8,435 bases of DNA from Sphingomonas sp. (GCA_030146605.1 JASLBO010000398.1:1-8435), one strand, 5' to 3'; positions 1-7,345 are shown, counted from the stretch's first letter. Translations and numbers: made by a program. Notes: generated by a model from the letters alone, not told the origin.

Positions 1-890
1 GCGACGATCGGCATGTCGAGGCCGCGCTCCGCCGCGAGCCGGGCGAGCACCGGGGCGGTGAACGCGCCTTCGGCGACCGTCCGGCGGTCGGCGAGCAGCT
101 CGGCGACGGAGCGGCCCTCGCCGATCCCCTTGCCCAGGGAAAAATTGCGCGAGCCCTCCGACGAGCAGGTGAGCACCAGGTCGCCGAGCCCCGACAGTCC
201 GGCGAGGGTCTCCCGCCGGGCCCCGCAATCGAGCCCGAAGCGCGTCATCTCGGCAAAGCCGCGCGCGATCAACGCGGCGCGGGCGTTGAGCCCCAGTCCG
301 GCGCCCTCGACCACCCCGCAGGCAATGGCGAGGACGTTCTTGACCGCGCCGCCGATCTCGGCGCCGATCACGTCGGGCGAGCCATAGGTGCGGAAGACGG
401 GGCCGGCGAGACGTTCGGCGAGACGGGTGCGCAGATCCGCGTCTTCGCAAGCGAGCGTGACCGCCGTGGGCTTTCCGGCGGCGACTTCGTGCGCAAAGGT
501 CGGGCCGGACAGCACGGCGATCGGGGCGGCCGGCGCGGCCTGATGCGCAACCTCGCCGACCAGCAGCCGACTACCCGCCTCGATCCCTTTGGCGCAAAGC
601 ACCAGCGGCGTGCTGCCGATCGGGGCGGCGGCGAGGACGGCGCGGATGTGCTGCGCGGGGGCGACGACGAGCAGGGCGTCGTGATTCGCGAGGGCGGCGA
701 GATCGCCGGTGGCGCGGATCGACGCGGAAAGCGGCACACCGGCGAGAAACTGGCGGTTCTCGTGCACAGTATTGACGCTCTCGACCACTTCGGGCTCACG
801 CGCCCACAGCGTCACGGGCTGCCCGCCGCGCGCCGCTACCTGCGCCAGCGCCGTGCCCCAGGCACCGCCGCCGATGACGCCTATCCGCAT
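1..890 (-). CDS. gpsA: NAD(P)-dependent glycerol-3-phosphate dehydrogenase, 3' end cut by window
   Basis: Cytosolic enzyme that reduces dihydroxyacetone phosphate to sn-glycerol 3-phosphate, the backbone for phospholipid synthesis. I translated the minus strand from the ATG at 890 and read 296 uninterrupted residues to the window edge. Family members are about 330 residues, so roughly the last 30-40 are missing because the window ends, not because the gene is broken. Visible marks are the N-terminal Rossmann loop GVIGGGAWGTA (residues 4-14), LSGPTFAHEVA in the middle, the catalytic-lysine segment EIGGAVKNVLAIACG with Lys184, and the GLSGLGDLVLTC motif with Asp237. The start is supported by an AGGA ribosome-binding site (901-898) that overlaps the tsaD stop codon, 7 bases before the ATG. 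It lies 10 bp downstream of tsaD, so the two are probably co-transcribed. Identification is firm. Confidence 0.96.
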   Translation of the reverse strand, partial: MRIGVIGGGAWGTALAQVAARGGQPVTLWAREPEVVESVNTVHENRQFLAGVPLSASIRATGDLAALANHDALLVVAPAQHIRAVLAAAPIGSTPLVLCAKGIEAGSRLLVGEVAHQAAPAAPIAVLSGPTFAHEVAAGKPTAVTLACEDADLRTRLAERLAGPVFRTYGSPDVIGAEIGGAVKNVLAIACGVVEGAGLGLNARAALIARGFAEMTRFGLDCGARRETLAGLSGLGDLVLTCSSEGSRNFSLGKGIGEGRSVAELLADRRTVAEGAFTAPVLARLAAERGLDMPIV

Positions 891-900
891 TTGGCGATCC

Positions 901-1926
901 TCATGCCTTCACTCCCGCGCCGCGCACCTTTTCCGCGTCCGGATCGAGCGGCCAGCGCGGTCGCGCCGGAAAATCGAGCGGATCGGTGAGCCCCGCGGCG
1001 AAGCGCTCGGCACCGGCCCAGGCGATCATCGCGGCATTGTCGGTGCACAGCCACAAAGGCGGGGCGACGAAGCGTAAACCGTATTCGGCAGCGAGCGCCT
1101 GAAGCGCGCCGCGCACACTATCATTGGCGGCGACTCCGCCGGCGACGACCAAAGCCGTAGCGTCGACCGAGGCGAGCGCGCGGCGCGTGCGATCGATCAG
1201 GCAATCGACCACTGCCTGCTGGAAGGAAGCGGCCACGTCCGCGGCTTCGTACTGGCCGACGATGCGCGCGACTGCGCTCTTCAATCCGGCGAAGGAGAAA
1301 TGCGGCTCGGCGGAGCCGAGCAGCGGGCGGGGGAGCGGCACGGCGCGCGCGTCCCCCTGCGCTGCGGCCCTCTCGACCGCGGGGCCGCCGGGGAAACCGA
1401 GCCCGAGCAGCTTGGCGGTCTTGTCGAACGCTTCGCCCGCGGCGTCGTCGATCGTGGTCGCGAGCCGGCGATAGTTGCCGACCCCCTCGACGAGCAGCAA
1501 TTGGCAATGCCCGCCCGAGACGAGCAGCAGCAGATAGGGAAAAGCAAGGTCCGGATCGGTGAGCCGCGGCGAGAGCGCATGACCCTCGAGATGATTGACC
1601 GCGACCAGCGGCTTGCCGCTCGCCAGCGCGAGGGCCTTGCCGGTGACGAGCCCGACCATCACTCCGCCGATCAGCCCGGGCCCCGCCGTCGCGGCAATGG
1701 CATCGACCGCAGCGAGCGTGACGCCCGCTTGCGCCAGCGCCGCCTCGACCAAGGGCGCCATCACTTCGACATGCGCCCGCGCCGCGATCTCGGGAACCAC
1801 CCCGCCATAGGGCCGATGCGCAGCTTCCTGCCCGGCGAGCTGGTGCGCAAGGACCCGCCGATCGCTTGTCACCAGCGCGGCGGCGGTTTCGTCGCAGCTC
1901 GATTCGAGGCCAAGGATAAGCGCCAT
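901..1926 (-). CDS. tsaD: tRNA N6-adenosine threonylcarbamoyltransferase (TsaD/Kae1/Qri7 family)
   Basis: Transfers the threonylcarbamoyl group from threonylcarbamoyl-AMP to A37 of ANN-decoding tRNAs, working with TsaB and TsaE in the cytosol. The 341-residue protein has normal family length and an ASKHA fold. It starts [18 protein letters not shown], has [12 protein letters not shown] at 41-52, the metal-binding HLEGH motif with His112 and His116, the VSGGH loop ending at His140, [12 protein letters not shown] at 158-169, the nucleotide loop GGVAAND at 263-269, and the third metal ligand Asp296 in CTDNAAM. The ATG at 1926 is chosen because AGGGGG sits 5 bases upstream and the protein begins at the expected family position. 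It is divergent from hemC and leads a likely tsaD-gpsA operon. Nothing in the sequence looks damaged. Confidence 0.97.
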   Translation of the reverse strand: MALILGLESSCDETAAALVTSDRRVLAHQLAGQEAAHRPYGGVVPEIAARAHVEVMAPLVEAALAQAGVTLAAVDAIAATAGPGLIGGVMVGLVTGKALALASGKPLVAVNHLEGHALSPRLTDPDLAFPYLLLLVSGGHCQLLLVEGVGNYRRLATTIDDAAGEAFDKTAKLLGLGFPGGPAVERAAAQGDARAVPLPRPLLGSAEPHFSFAGLKSAVARIVGQYEAADVAASFQQAVVDCLIDRTRRALASVDATALVVAGGVAANDSVRGALQALAAEYGLRFVAPPLWLCTDNAAMIAWAGAERFAAGLTDPLDFPARPRWPLDPDAEKVRGAGVKA

Positions 1927-1930
1927 GCAA

Positions 1931-1937
1931 ACCCCCT
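1931..1937 (-). promoter_or_regulatory. Ribosome-binding site of tsaD
   Basis: Read on the minus strand, the stretch is AGGGGGT, five bases before the ATG at 1926. It is a strong purine tract at good spacing. It favours this start over the other-frame ATG that begins at 1930. Confidence 0.7.
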
Positions 1938-1939
1938 AA

Positions 1940-1997
1940 CCGTTCGCCCTGAGCTTGTCGAAGGGCGCGGGTGCTTCGACAAGCTCGACATGAACGG
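1940..1997. repeat. Imperfect palindrome (REP-like) between tsaD and hemC
   Basis: Two 24-base arms (1940-1963 and 1974-1997) are inverted copies that agree at 19 of 24 positions, around a 10-base loop (1964-1973). The inner 13 bases pair perfectly: GAGCTTGTCGAAG against CTTCGACAAGCTC. An outer block, CCGTTC against GAACGG, also pairs, and the five mismatches are clustered between the two blocks. I recall elements with this core as scattered, multi-copy intergenic repeats in sphingomonad genomes; copy number cannot be seen here. It fills most of the 84-bp divergent gap. It could form a strong hairpin in either transcript, but there is no T-run after it, so a simple intrinsic terminator is unlikely. 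Confidence 0.85.
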
Positions 1998-2010
1998 ATA
2001 TGGGCGCGAG

Positions 2011-2925
2011 ATGAGTCCCTTCCGCCTAGGCACCCGCGCCTCGCCGCTCGCCCTTACCCAAGCCAATCTGGTGCGCGACGCTCTGGCCGCCGCGCACGCC
2101 GTTGCCGCCGACCAGATCGAGCTCGTCCCGATCCGCACCACCGGCGACAAAGTGCAGAACCGCGCGCTCGCCGAAATCGGGGGCAAGGCGCTATGGACCA
2201 AGGAACTCGATCGCGCCTTGCTCGATGGCCAGATCGATGCGGCGGTGCATTCGATGAAGGATGTCGAAACGGTCCGGCCGGAGGAGATCGTCATCGCGGC
2301 GATGCTGCCCCGCGCCGATGTATGCGACCGGCTGGTCGGTGCCGAATCGATCGAGGCGCTGCGCAACGGCGCAGTGATCGGCACGAGCTCGCCGCGGCGC
2401 TCGGCACAGCTGCGCAAGCTCAGGCCCGACCTCCAGATCGTGCTGTTCCGGGGCAATGTCGCCACGCGACTAGCCAAGCTTGCTGCCGGCGAGGTCGATG
2501 CGACGCTGCTCGCCGCCGCCGGGCTCGACCGCCTCGGACGCCATGACGTCGGCGTGACGCTTCCGATCAACGTGATGCTCCCTGCGCCGGCGCAGGGAGC
2601 GATCGGGATCGAGTGCCGCGCCGACGATTCGCATAGCCGTGCGCTGCTGGCCAAGATCGACGATGCCCGGACGCATGCCTGCGTACTCGCCGAACGCGCA
2701 TTGCTCGCAGCGCTCAAGGCCGACTGCCGCTCGCCGGTCGCCGCGCTGGCGACGATCGAGGGCGCGATCATGACCTTGCGGGCCGAATTGCTCTCCGAGG
2801 ACGGCAGCGTGCATGTCTACGCCCAGGAAGCGGGTGCACCGACCGATCCGGTGCTGCCGATCGCCGTCGCGCGCGACCTGCTGGTGGGAGCGCCCGAGGC
2901 GATACGCCGGCTGTTCGGGGGATGA
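2011..2925 (+). CDS. hemC: Porphobilinogen deaminase (hydroxymethylbilane synthase)
   Basis: Cytosolic enzyme that joins four porphobilinogen molecules into the linear tetrapyrrole hydroxymethylbilane, in the heme (and cobalamin/siroheme) pathway. From ATG 2011 it is 304 residues, close to the usual 305-320. Marks are FRLGTRASPLALTQ at the N-terminus, GGKALWTKELD from 57, the catalytic aspartate Asp84 in HSMKDV, GTSSPRRSAQL at 124-134 with the substrate-binding arginines, PAPAQGAIGIE at 191-201, and Cys239 in LKADCRSPV, which carries the dipyrromethane cofactor. The reading frame stays open far upstream, antisense to tsaD, but that extension is not part of the gene. An in-frame ATG at 1990 would add seven residues but lies inside the palindrome; family N-termini fit 2011 better, although neither start has a strong ribosome-binding site. 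Its stop overlaps the hemD start (ATGA), indicating translational coupling. Confidence 0.96.
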   Translation: MSPFRLGTRASPLALTQANLVRDALAAAHAVAADQIELVPIRTTGDKVQNRALAEIGGKALWTKELDRALLDGQIDAAVHSMKDVETVRPEEIVIAAMLPRADVCDRLVGAESIEALRNGAVIGTSSPRRSAQLRKLRPDLQIVLFRGNVATRLAKLAAGEVDATLLAAAGLDRLGRHDVGVTLPINVMLPAPAQGAIGIECRADDSHSRALLAKIDDARTHACVLAERALLAALKADCRSPVAALATIEGAIMTLRAELLSEDGSVHVYAQEAGAPTDPVLPIAVARDLLVGAPEAIRRLFGG

Positions 2926-3590
2926 GCCGTGCGATCGCGGTGCTGCGGCCCGAGCCTGGAAACGGGGTCACTGCCGCAGCGATCGAGGCGCGCGGACGAA
3001 TCGCGATTCGCATGCCACTGTTCGAAGTGCGGCCGCTGGCCTGGCAAGCGCCCGACGCGCAAGCATTCGACGCGCTGATCCTGACGAGCGCCAACGCCGT
3101 GCGCCAGGGAGGACCGGGGCTGCCGGCGCTGCGCCGCCTGCCGGTATATGCAGTTGGAAATGCCACCGCCGACGCGGCATTGCGCGAGCGATTCCACGTT
3201 GCGTTGATCGGCGAGGAAGATGCCGTTTCGCTGCTGGCCAGAGCAGAAGCCGCCGGGGTGCGACGTGCGCTGCACCTCGCCGGCCGCGAACGAACGATCG
3301 AAGCTGGCGGGATCATCGCCGCAGTGCGCACCGTCTATGCCAGCGAGCGCCGCACCCCGGAGGATATCGCACGCCTTGCCGGCGGCATCGCATTGGTCCA
3401 GTCCGCCCGCAGCGCTGCATGGCTCGGCGAACTCGTCGACGCGCAGGGTCTCGGCCGATCCGGCATCGCATTGGTGGCGGTGAGCGCATCCGCATTGGGG
3501 ACCGCCGGCACCGGCTGGCAGCGAGTCGTCGTGCCCGGAGAACCGACCAGCGAGGCATTGATCGAAGCGGCAATCGCGCTCGCCGATTGA
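2922..3590 (+). CDS. hemD: Uroporphyrinogen-III synthase
   Basis: Cyclises hydroxymethylbilane with inversion of ring D to give uroporphyrinogen III, the step directly after HemC. The protein is 222 residues, slightly short for a family of about 230-270, but both lobes are represented. Overall sequence conservation in this family is low, so the call rests on scattered motifs and position: IAVLRPEPGN at 5-14, LILTSANAVR at 52-61, the YAVGNATADA hinge at 76-85, HLAGRERT at 118-125, LVQSARSAA at 158-166 and a C-terminal VVVPGEPTSEALIEA block at 202-216. The ATG overlaps the hemC stop by four bases. It is followed after 30 bp by the mitofilin-like gene on the same strand, the usual order in many alphaproteobacteria. 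No catalytic residue can be named with confidence. Confidence 0.9.
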   Translation: MSRAIAVLRPEPGNGVTAAAIEARGRIAIRMPLFEVRPLAWQAPDAQAFDALILTSANAVRQGGPGLPALRRLPVYAVGNATADAALRERFHVALIGEEDAVSLLARAEAAGVRRALHLAGRERTIEAGGIIAAVRTVYASERRTPEDIARLAGGIALVQSARSAAWLGELVDAQGLGRSGIALVAVSASALGTAGTGWQRVVVPGEPTSEALIEAAIALAD

Positions 3591-3612
3591 CCGCGCGGGC
3601 AGGGCAGCGAAT

Positions 3613-3619
3613 AAGGGGG
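3613..3619 (+). promoter_or_regulatory. Purine tract just before the mitofilin-like start
   Basis: AAGGGGG ends only one base before the ATG at 3621, closer than the usual 5-9 bases. No other in-frame ATG or GTG lies nearby, because TAA at 3612-3614 closes the frame upstream. Either spacing is suboptimal, so translation is weak, or the weaker AGGG at 3601-3604 serves instead. Confidence 0.4.
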
Positions 3620-3620
3620 C

Positions 3621-4481
3621 ATGAGCGATGAGCCCCTCGCGCCGGAGCCGACCCTCGGTCCCGAGACGCGCTCCCCCTATCTGATTGGCGGCCTCGCCTT
3701 TGCCGGCGGCATCGCCGTGACCGCAGCCGCCTTCCAGCTCGCCGGCGGGATCGAATCGCCGCATCCGGGCCCGGCGCCAGCATCGATCGAGGCACCCCAG
3801 CCGCAAGCGAACCCCGCCGCACCGCTGCCGCCCGGCAATGATATCGCGACGCTCGGCGCACGCGAGCAGGAGCTTGCCGGCAAGCTCGACCAGCTCGAGC
3901 TGCGGCTGCGCGACATCAGCGGCAGCGCGCGCAATGCGTCGTCTTATGCCAGTCGCGCGGAGCGCCTGCTGATCGCCGCCGCGGTCCGCCGGGCGATCGA
4001 GCGTGGCCAGCCGCTGGGGCCGCTCGACGCTCAGTTGCGCCAGCGCTTTGCCGAAACCCGCGGCGAGGCGGTGGGGATGATCCTGCGCGCCTCGGCCGAA
4101 CCGGTTACGCTGGGCGATTTGCGGCTCGCGCTGGAAACGATCGCGCCGCGGCTCGCCAGCGGCGCCGACGACAGCATGTGGATGAGCGTGCGACGGCTGC
4201 TCAGCGACCTTGTCGTGCTGCGTCAGGCCGCTTCGCCGAGCCCGCGCACCGCCGATCGGCTGCGCCGCGCGCGGCTGGCGCTCGAACACGGCGATGTCGA
4301 GACGGCGCTCGCCGAAGTCGTGCACATGCCCGGCGTTTCCAGTGCCGAAAGCTGGATCGTCGCCGCGCGGCGCTACATCGCGGCCCGGCAGGGACTGCTC
4401 GAGATCGAACGGGACGCGCTCGAGGCGCCGTCCGCTGTGCCGCCGGCCGCGGGACCTGTCGTGCGGCCGGCGGCGAGCTGA
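3621..4481 (+). CDS. Mitofilin-like (COG4223-type) inner-membrane protein of the heme cluster
   Basis: A 286-residue protein with a short acidic, proline-rich cytoplasmic N-terminus, one hydrophobic segment (about residues 20-42), a Pro/Ala-rich linker (about 45-72), a likely coiled coil (about 74-118, containing [17 protein letters not shown]), and a helical C-terminal region (about 112-265). The C-terminal part [15 protein letters not shown], followed by [19 protein letters not shown], resembles the signature domain of mitofilin/Mic60 proteins. Mic60 proteins shape and tether inner membranes in mitochondria and in alphaproteobacterial intracytoplasmic membranes. The position directly after hemD is typical of alphaproteobacterial homologues. 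Expected topology is one membrane pass with the bulk in the periplasm. An in-frame TAA at 3612-3614 forces the start to lie downstream, and ATG 3621 is the first candidate. The family call comes from motif memory and context; the function in this organism is inferred. Confidence 0.75.
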   Translation: MSDEPLAPEPTLGPETRSPYLIGGLAFAGGIAVTAAAFQLAGGIESPHPGPAPASIEAPQPQANPAAPLPPGNDIATLGAREQELAGKLDQLELRLRDISGSARNASSYASRAERLLIAAAVRRAIERGQPLGPLDAQLRQRFAETRGEAVGMILRASAEPVTLGDLRLALETIAPRLASGADDSMWMSVRRLLSDLVVLRQAASPSPRTADRLRRARLALEHGDVETALAEVVHMPGVSSAESWIVAARRYIAARQGLLEIERDALEAPSAVPPAAGPVVRPAAS

Positions 4482-4492
4482 AGGAAAGACAT

Positions 4493-5677
4493 ATGGCAGA
4501 AATGGGCCGGTTCGACTGGCAGGACCCGTTCGCGCTCGACGCGCAACTGACCGACGAAGAGCGAATGGTACAGGGCGCCGCGCGCGATTACGCGCAGGGC
4601 GAATTGCTGCCGCGGGTGACCAGCGCTTTTCTGGACGAGCGCTTCGATCGCGAGATCATGGCCGAGATGGGCGCGCTCGGGCTGCTCGGCCCGACGATCC
4701 CCGAAAGCTATGGCGGCGCCGGGCTCGGCTATGTCGCTTACGGGCTGGTCGCGCGCGAAGTCGAGCGAGTCGATTCAGGCTACCGCTCGGCGATGAGCGT
4801 GCAGAGCAGCCTCGTGATGCACCCGATCTTCGCTTACGGGACCGAGGAACAGAAGCGGAAGTACCTGCCCAAACTCGCGACCGGCGAATGGGTCGGCTGC
4901 TTCGGACTGACCGAGCCCGATGCCGGTTCCGACCCCGGCGGCATGCGCACGCGCGCCGAGAAGGTCGACGGCGGCTATCGGCTGACCGGCACCAAGATGT
5001 GGATCACCAATTCCCCGATCGCCGACGTGATGGTGGTCTGGGCCAAGTCGGACGCGCACGGCGGCGGTATCAAGGGCTTCGTGCTCGAGCGCGGGATGAA
5101 GGGCCTTTCGACCCCCAAGATCGAAGGCAAGCTCTCGCTGCGTGCCTCGGTGACGGGCGAGATCGTGATGGACGGAGTCGAGGTCGGCGAGGATGCCGTG
5201 CTCCCCGAGGTGCAGGGTCTGAAAGGTCCGTTCGGCTGCCTCAACCGCGCACGCTACGGCATTGCATGGGGCACGATGGGCGCGGCGGAGGCCTGCATGC
5301 ACGCGGCGCGACAATATACGCTCGATCGCGCGCAGTTCGGCAAACCGCTGGCCGCTACCCAGCTGGTGCAATTGAAGCTCGCCAATATGGAAACCGAGAT
5401 CGCGCTCGGGCTGCAGGCGGCGCTGCGCGCGGGGCGGATGTTCGATGAAGGAACGCTGAGCCCTGAGACGATCAGCATCATCAAGCGCAACAATTGCGGC
5501 AAGGCGCTCGACATCGCCCGGGTCGCGCGTGACATGCATGGCGGCAACGGCATTTCGGCCGAATTCCACGTTATGCGCCACGCGATCAACCTTGAGACGG
5601 TCAACACCTATGAAGGCACCCACGATGTGCACGGGCTGATCCTCGGCCGCGCGATCACCGGGATCGCGGCGTTCTGA
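4493..5677 (+). CDS. gcdH: Glutaryl-CoA dehydrogenase (acyl-CoA dehydrogenase family)
   Basis: FAD enzyme that oxidises and decarboxylates glutaryl-CoA to crotonyl-CoA in lysine, hydroxylysine and tryptophan breakdown, passing electrons to ETF. The 394-residue protein has full family length. Features specific to glutaryl-CoA dehydrogenase, rather than acyl-CoA dehydrogenases in general, are [19 protein letters not shown] (residues 94-112) with the substrate-binding Arg98, and the C-terminal [20 protein letters not shown] with the catalytic base Glu374. The FAD-binding [15 protein letters not shown] (136-150), [12 protein letters not shown] (168-179) and the [10 protein letters not shown] helix (278-287) are all intact. 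ATG 4493 has AAGGA seven bases upstream (4481-4485). It starts 11 bp after the mitofilin-like gene, so it may be read from the same transcript as hemCD. Its stop overlaps the start of the GNAT gene by one base. Confidence 0.95.
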   Translation: MAEMGRFDWQDPFALDAQLTDEERMVQGAARDYAQGELLPRVTSAFLDERFDREIMAEMGALGLLGPTIPESYGGAGLGYVAYGLVAREVERVDSGYRSAMSVQSSLVMHPIFAYGTEEQKRKYLPKLATGEWVGCFGLTEPDAGSDPGGMRTRAEKVDGGYRLTGTKMWITNSPIADVMVVWAKSDAHGGGIKGFVLERGMKGLSTPKIEGKLSLRASVTGEIVMDGVEVGEDAVLPEVQGLKGPFGCLNRARYGIAWGTMGAAEACMHAARQYTLDRAQFGKPLAATQLVQLKLANMETEIALGLQAALRAGRMFDEGTLSPETISIIKRNNCGKALDIARVARDMHGGNGISAEFHVMRHAINLETVNTYEGTHDVHGLILGRAITGIAAF

Positions 5678-6210
5678 TGGAGCCCGATCGGCAGCCGATA
5701 CTCACCGGCGACCGGGTGACGCTGCGGCCGAGCAGCGCGGACGACTGGGAAGCGCTGTTCGCCGTCGCGTCCGATCCGCTGATTTGGGAAGTCCACCCGG
5801 CGCACGACCGCTGGCAGGAAAGCGTGTTTCGCGCCTATTTCGACGCGGGCATTGCGAGCGGCGGGGCGCTGACGATCGTCCACCGCGCCACCGGCGAAGT
5901 GATCGGATCGTCCCGCTTCGACAATTGGAAGCCCGAGGCGGACGAGATCGAGATCGGCTGGACCTACCTCAAGCGCGCTTATTGGGGCGGGAGCTATAAC
6001 CGCGAGATCAAGCGGCTGATGCTGGATCATATTCACGCGCAAGTCGGCACGGTGGTGTTCACGGTCGGCGAGGGCAACATCCGCTCGCGCAAGGCGATGG
6101 AGAAGATCGGCGGCGTGCTGCGGCCCGGAACCGAAATGCGGCTGATGGCTGGCGAGATGAAGCCGCACGTGATCTACGAGATCCGTCGCCAGGGAAACCT
6201 GAAGGCGTGA
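5677..6210 (+). CDS. GNAT-family N-acetyltransferase (RimJ/RimL-like)
   Basis: A 177-residue protein of the Gcn5-related acetyltransferase fold, most like the RimJ/RimL-type subgroup. It opens with ILTGDRVTLRPSSADDWEAL (8-27), the usual first strand and helix. IEIGWTYLKRAYWGGSYNRE (91-110) is the acetyl-CoA pyrophosphate-binding region, with WGGSYN in place of the canonical R/QxxGxG/A loop. VGEGNIRSRKAMEKIGGVLR (130-149) is the conserved Asn-Ile-Arg-Ser helix before the last strand. Substrate cannot be read from sequence; proteins, aminoglycosides and small amines are all possible for this fold. The ATG shares one base with the gcdH stop (TGATG), and its own stop overlaps the GTG of the CoA-transferase (GTGA). 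It is therefore translationally locked into a glutaryl-CoA gene set, which hints at a related role but does not prove one. Confidence 0.85.
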   Translation: MEPDRQPILTGDRVTLRPSSADDWEALFAVASDPLIWEVHPAHDRWQESVFRAYFDAGIASGGALTIVHRATGEVIGSSRFDNWKPEADEIEIGWTYLKRAYWGGSYNREIKRLMLDHIHAQVGTVVFTVGEGNIRSRKAMEKIGGVLRPGTEMRLMAGEMKPHVIYEIRRQGNLKA

Positions 6211-7325
6211 AGCCGCTCGAGGGGCTGCGCGTCGTCGAACTGGCGCGGATCCTCGCGGGCCCCTGGTGCGGGCAGTTGCTCGCCGATCTCGGCGCCGAAG
6301 TGATCAAGATCGAGCGCCCGGGCGAAGGCGACGATACGCGGCATTGGGGGCCGCCTTTCCTCCACGGGGCGGACGGCGAGAATCTCGACGCGGCCTATTT
6401 CCACGCGTGCAACCGGGGCAAAACGAGCCGCGCGATCGACATCGCCAGCCCCGAGGGGCAAGCCGAGGTGCGCGCGCTGATCGCCCGCGCCGATGTCTTG
6501 GTCGAGAATTACAAGGTCGGCGGCCTCGTCAAATACAGGCTCGATCCCGCCAGCCTGCGCGCCGCCGATCCCCGGCTGGTGGTCTGCTCGATCACCGGCT
6601 TCGGGCAGGACGGGCCCTATGCCCACCGCGCCGGTTACGACTTCATCATCCAGGCCATGGGCGGGATCATGTCGCTGACCGGGGAGCCCGACGGCGCGCC
6701 GCAAAAAGCGGGCGTCGCTTATGCCGACATCTTCACCGGGGTCTATTCGGCAGTGGCGATCCTCGCGGCGCTGCGACGCCGTGACGTCACCGGCGAAGGC
6801 GCGCATATCGACATGGCATTGCTCGATACGCAGGTCGGCGTACTCGCCAATCAGGCGCTCAACTGGATGGCGAACCCGGCCAAGGTGCCGCACCGGATGG
6901 GCAACGGTCACGCCAACCTCGTACCGTACCAGGCGTTCGAGACGAAGGACGGTGCGCTGATCGTCGCGGTGGGCAATGATTCGCAGTTCCGCAAACTGTG
7001 CGTGGTGCTCGACCTCCCGTTCGCGAACGATCCACGCTTCGCGACCAACCCGGCGCGAGTGACCAACCGCGCGGCGCTGATTCCGCTGATCGAGGCCGCC
7101 ATCCTGACCTGGGCCAAGGCGGACCTTTACGAAGCGCTTGAGGCCGCCGGCGTGCCCGCCGGCCCGATCAACACCGTTGACGAAGTATTCGCCGACCCAC
7201 AGGTGATCGCGCGCGGCATGCAGATCGAACGCGAAGGCGTGCCGGGCTTGGCGAGCCCGATCGTCATCGACGGCGAACGCATGGTCTCGAACCGGCTGAG
7301 CCCGAAGCGGCCCACCGCCGTTTGA
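6207..7325 (+). CDS. Class III CoA-transferase (CaiB/BaiF), probable succinyl-CoA:glutarate CoA-transferase
   Basis: Moves CoA between carboxylic acids through a covalent aspartyl intermediate. KPLEGLRVVELARILAGPWC at the N-terminus (2-21), the CoA-binding stretch DLGAEVIKIERPG (27-39), CNRGKTSRAID (68-78), VLVENYKVGGLVKYRLD (97-113), GFGQDGPY (131-138) and the catalytic Asp174 in AGVAYADIFTG mark the family. The VPYQAFETKDGALIVAVGND block (239-258) is like that of human SUGCT, which uses glutarate. Together with adjacent gcdH this suggests it makes glutaryl-CoA from free glutarate for GcdH to oxidise; substrate remains inference. The GTG start overlaps the GNAT stop and no upstream start fits the family better. 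At 372 residues it ends at SPKRPTAV and lacks the PPLLGEHT-type tail I expect in homologues of about 395-405 residues. Asp174 is intact, so activity may be retained. Confidence 0.88.
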   Translation: MKPLEGLRVVELARILAGPWCGQLLADLGAEVIKIERPGEGDDTRHWGPPFLHGADGENLDAAYFHACNRGKTSRAIDIASPEGQAEVRALIARADVLVENYKVGGLVKYRLDPASLRAADPRLVVCSITGFGQDGPYAHRAGYDFIIQAMGGIMSLTGEPDGAPQKAGVAYADIFTGVYSAVAILAALRRRDVTGEGAHIDMALLDTQVGVLANQALNWMANPAKVPHRMGNGHANLVPYQAFETKDGALIVAVGNDSQFRKLCVVLDLPFANDPRFATNPARVTNRAALIPLIEAAILTWAKADLYEALEAAGVPAGPINTVDEVFADPQVIARGMQIEREGVPGLASPIVIDGERMVSNRLSPKRPTAV

Positions 7326-7345
7326 GGCTCTACCAGAGCGGCGGT
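7314..7345. terminator. Possible stem-loop at the convergent gene junction
   Basis: ACCGCCG (7314-7320) pairs with CGGCGGT (7339-7345). An alternative inner hairpin, GCTCT-ACC-AGAGC (7327-7339), lies between the two stop codons. It is the only structure at the 4-bp junction of the converging genes. No T-run follows on either strand, so a classical Rho-independent terminator is not supported; it may slow polymerase or be chance in GC-rich DNA. Confidence 0.25.

Noticed and set aside
1940..1997. The palindrome as an intrinsic terminator
   Set aside because: It lies between the 5' ends of divergent genes, not after a gene, and no T-run follows on either strand.
1300..2010. The long upstream extension of the hemC frame, antisense to tsaD
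   Set aside because: The frame is simply free of stops there. The translated extension resembles no protein, and tsaD on the opposite strand is complete and well conserved.
2817..4325. A 502-codon open frame on the minus strand, antisense to hemC, hemD and the mitofilin-like gene
   Set aside because: It is a shadow frame produced by GC-rich codon bias. Its translation is rich in Arg, Gly and His with no recognisable domain, while the plus strand carries clear genes.
4775..5632. A 285-codon minus-strand open frame within gcdH
   Set aside because: It is antisense to a highly conserved dehydrogenase and its composition is typical of a shadow frame.
6174..6911. A 245-codon minus-strand open frame opposite the CoA-transferase
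   Set aside because: No domain features are visible and it is fully contained opposite a conserved gene.
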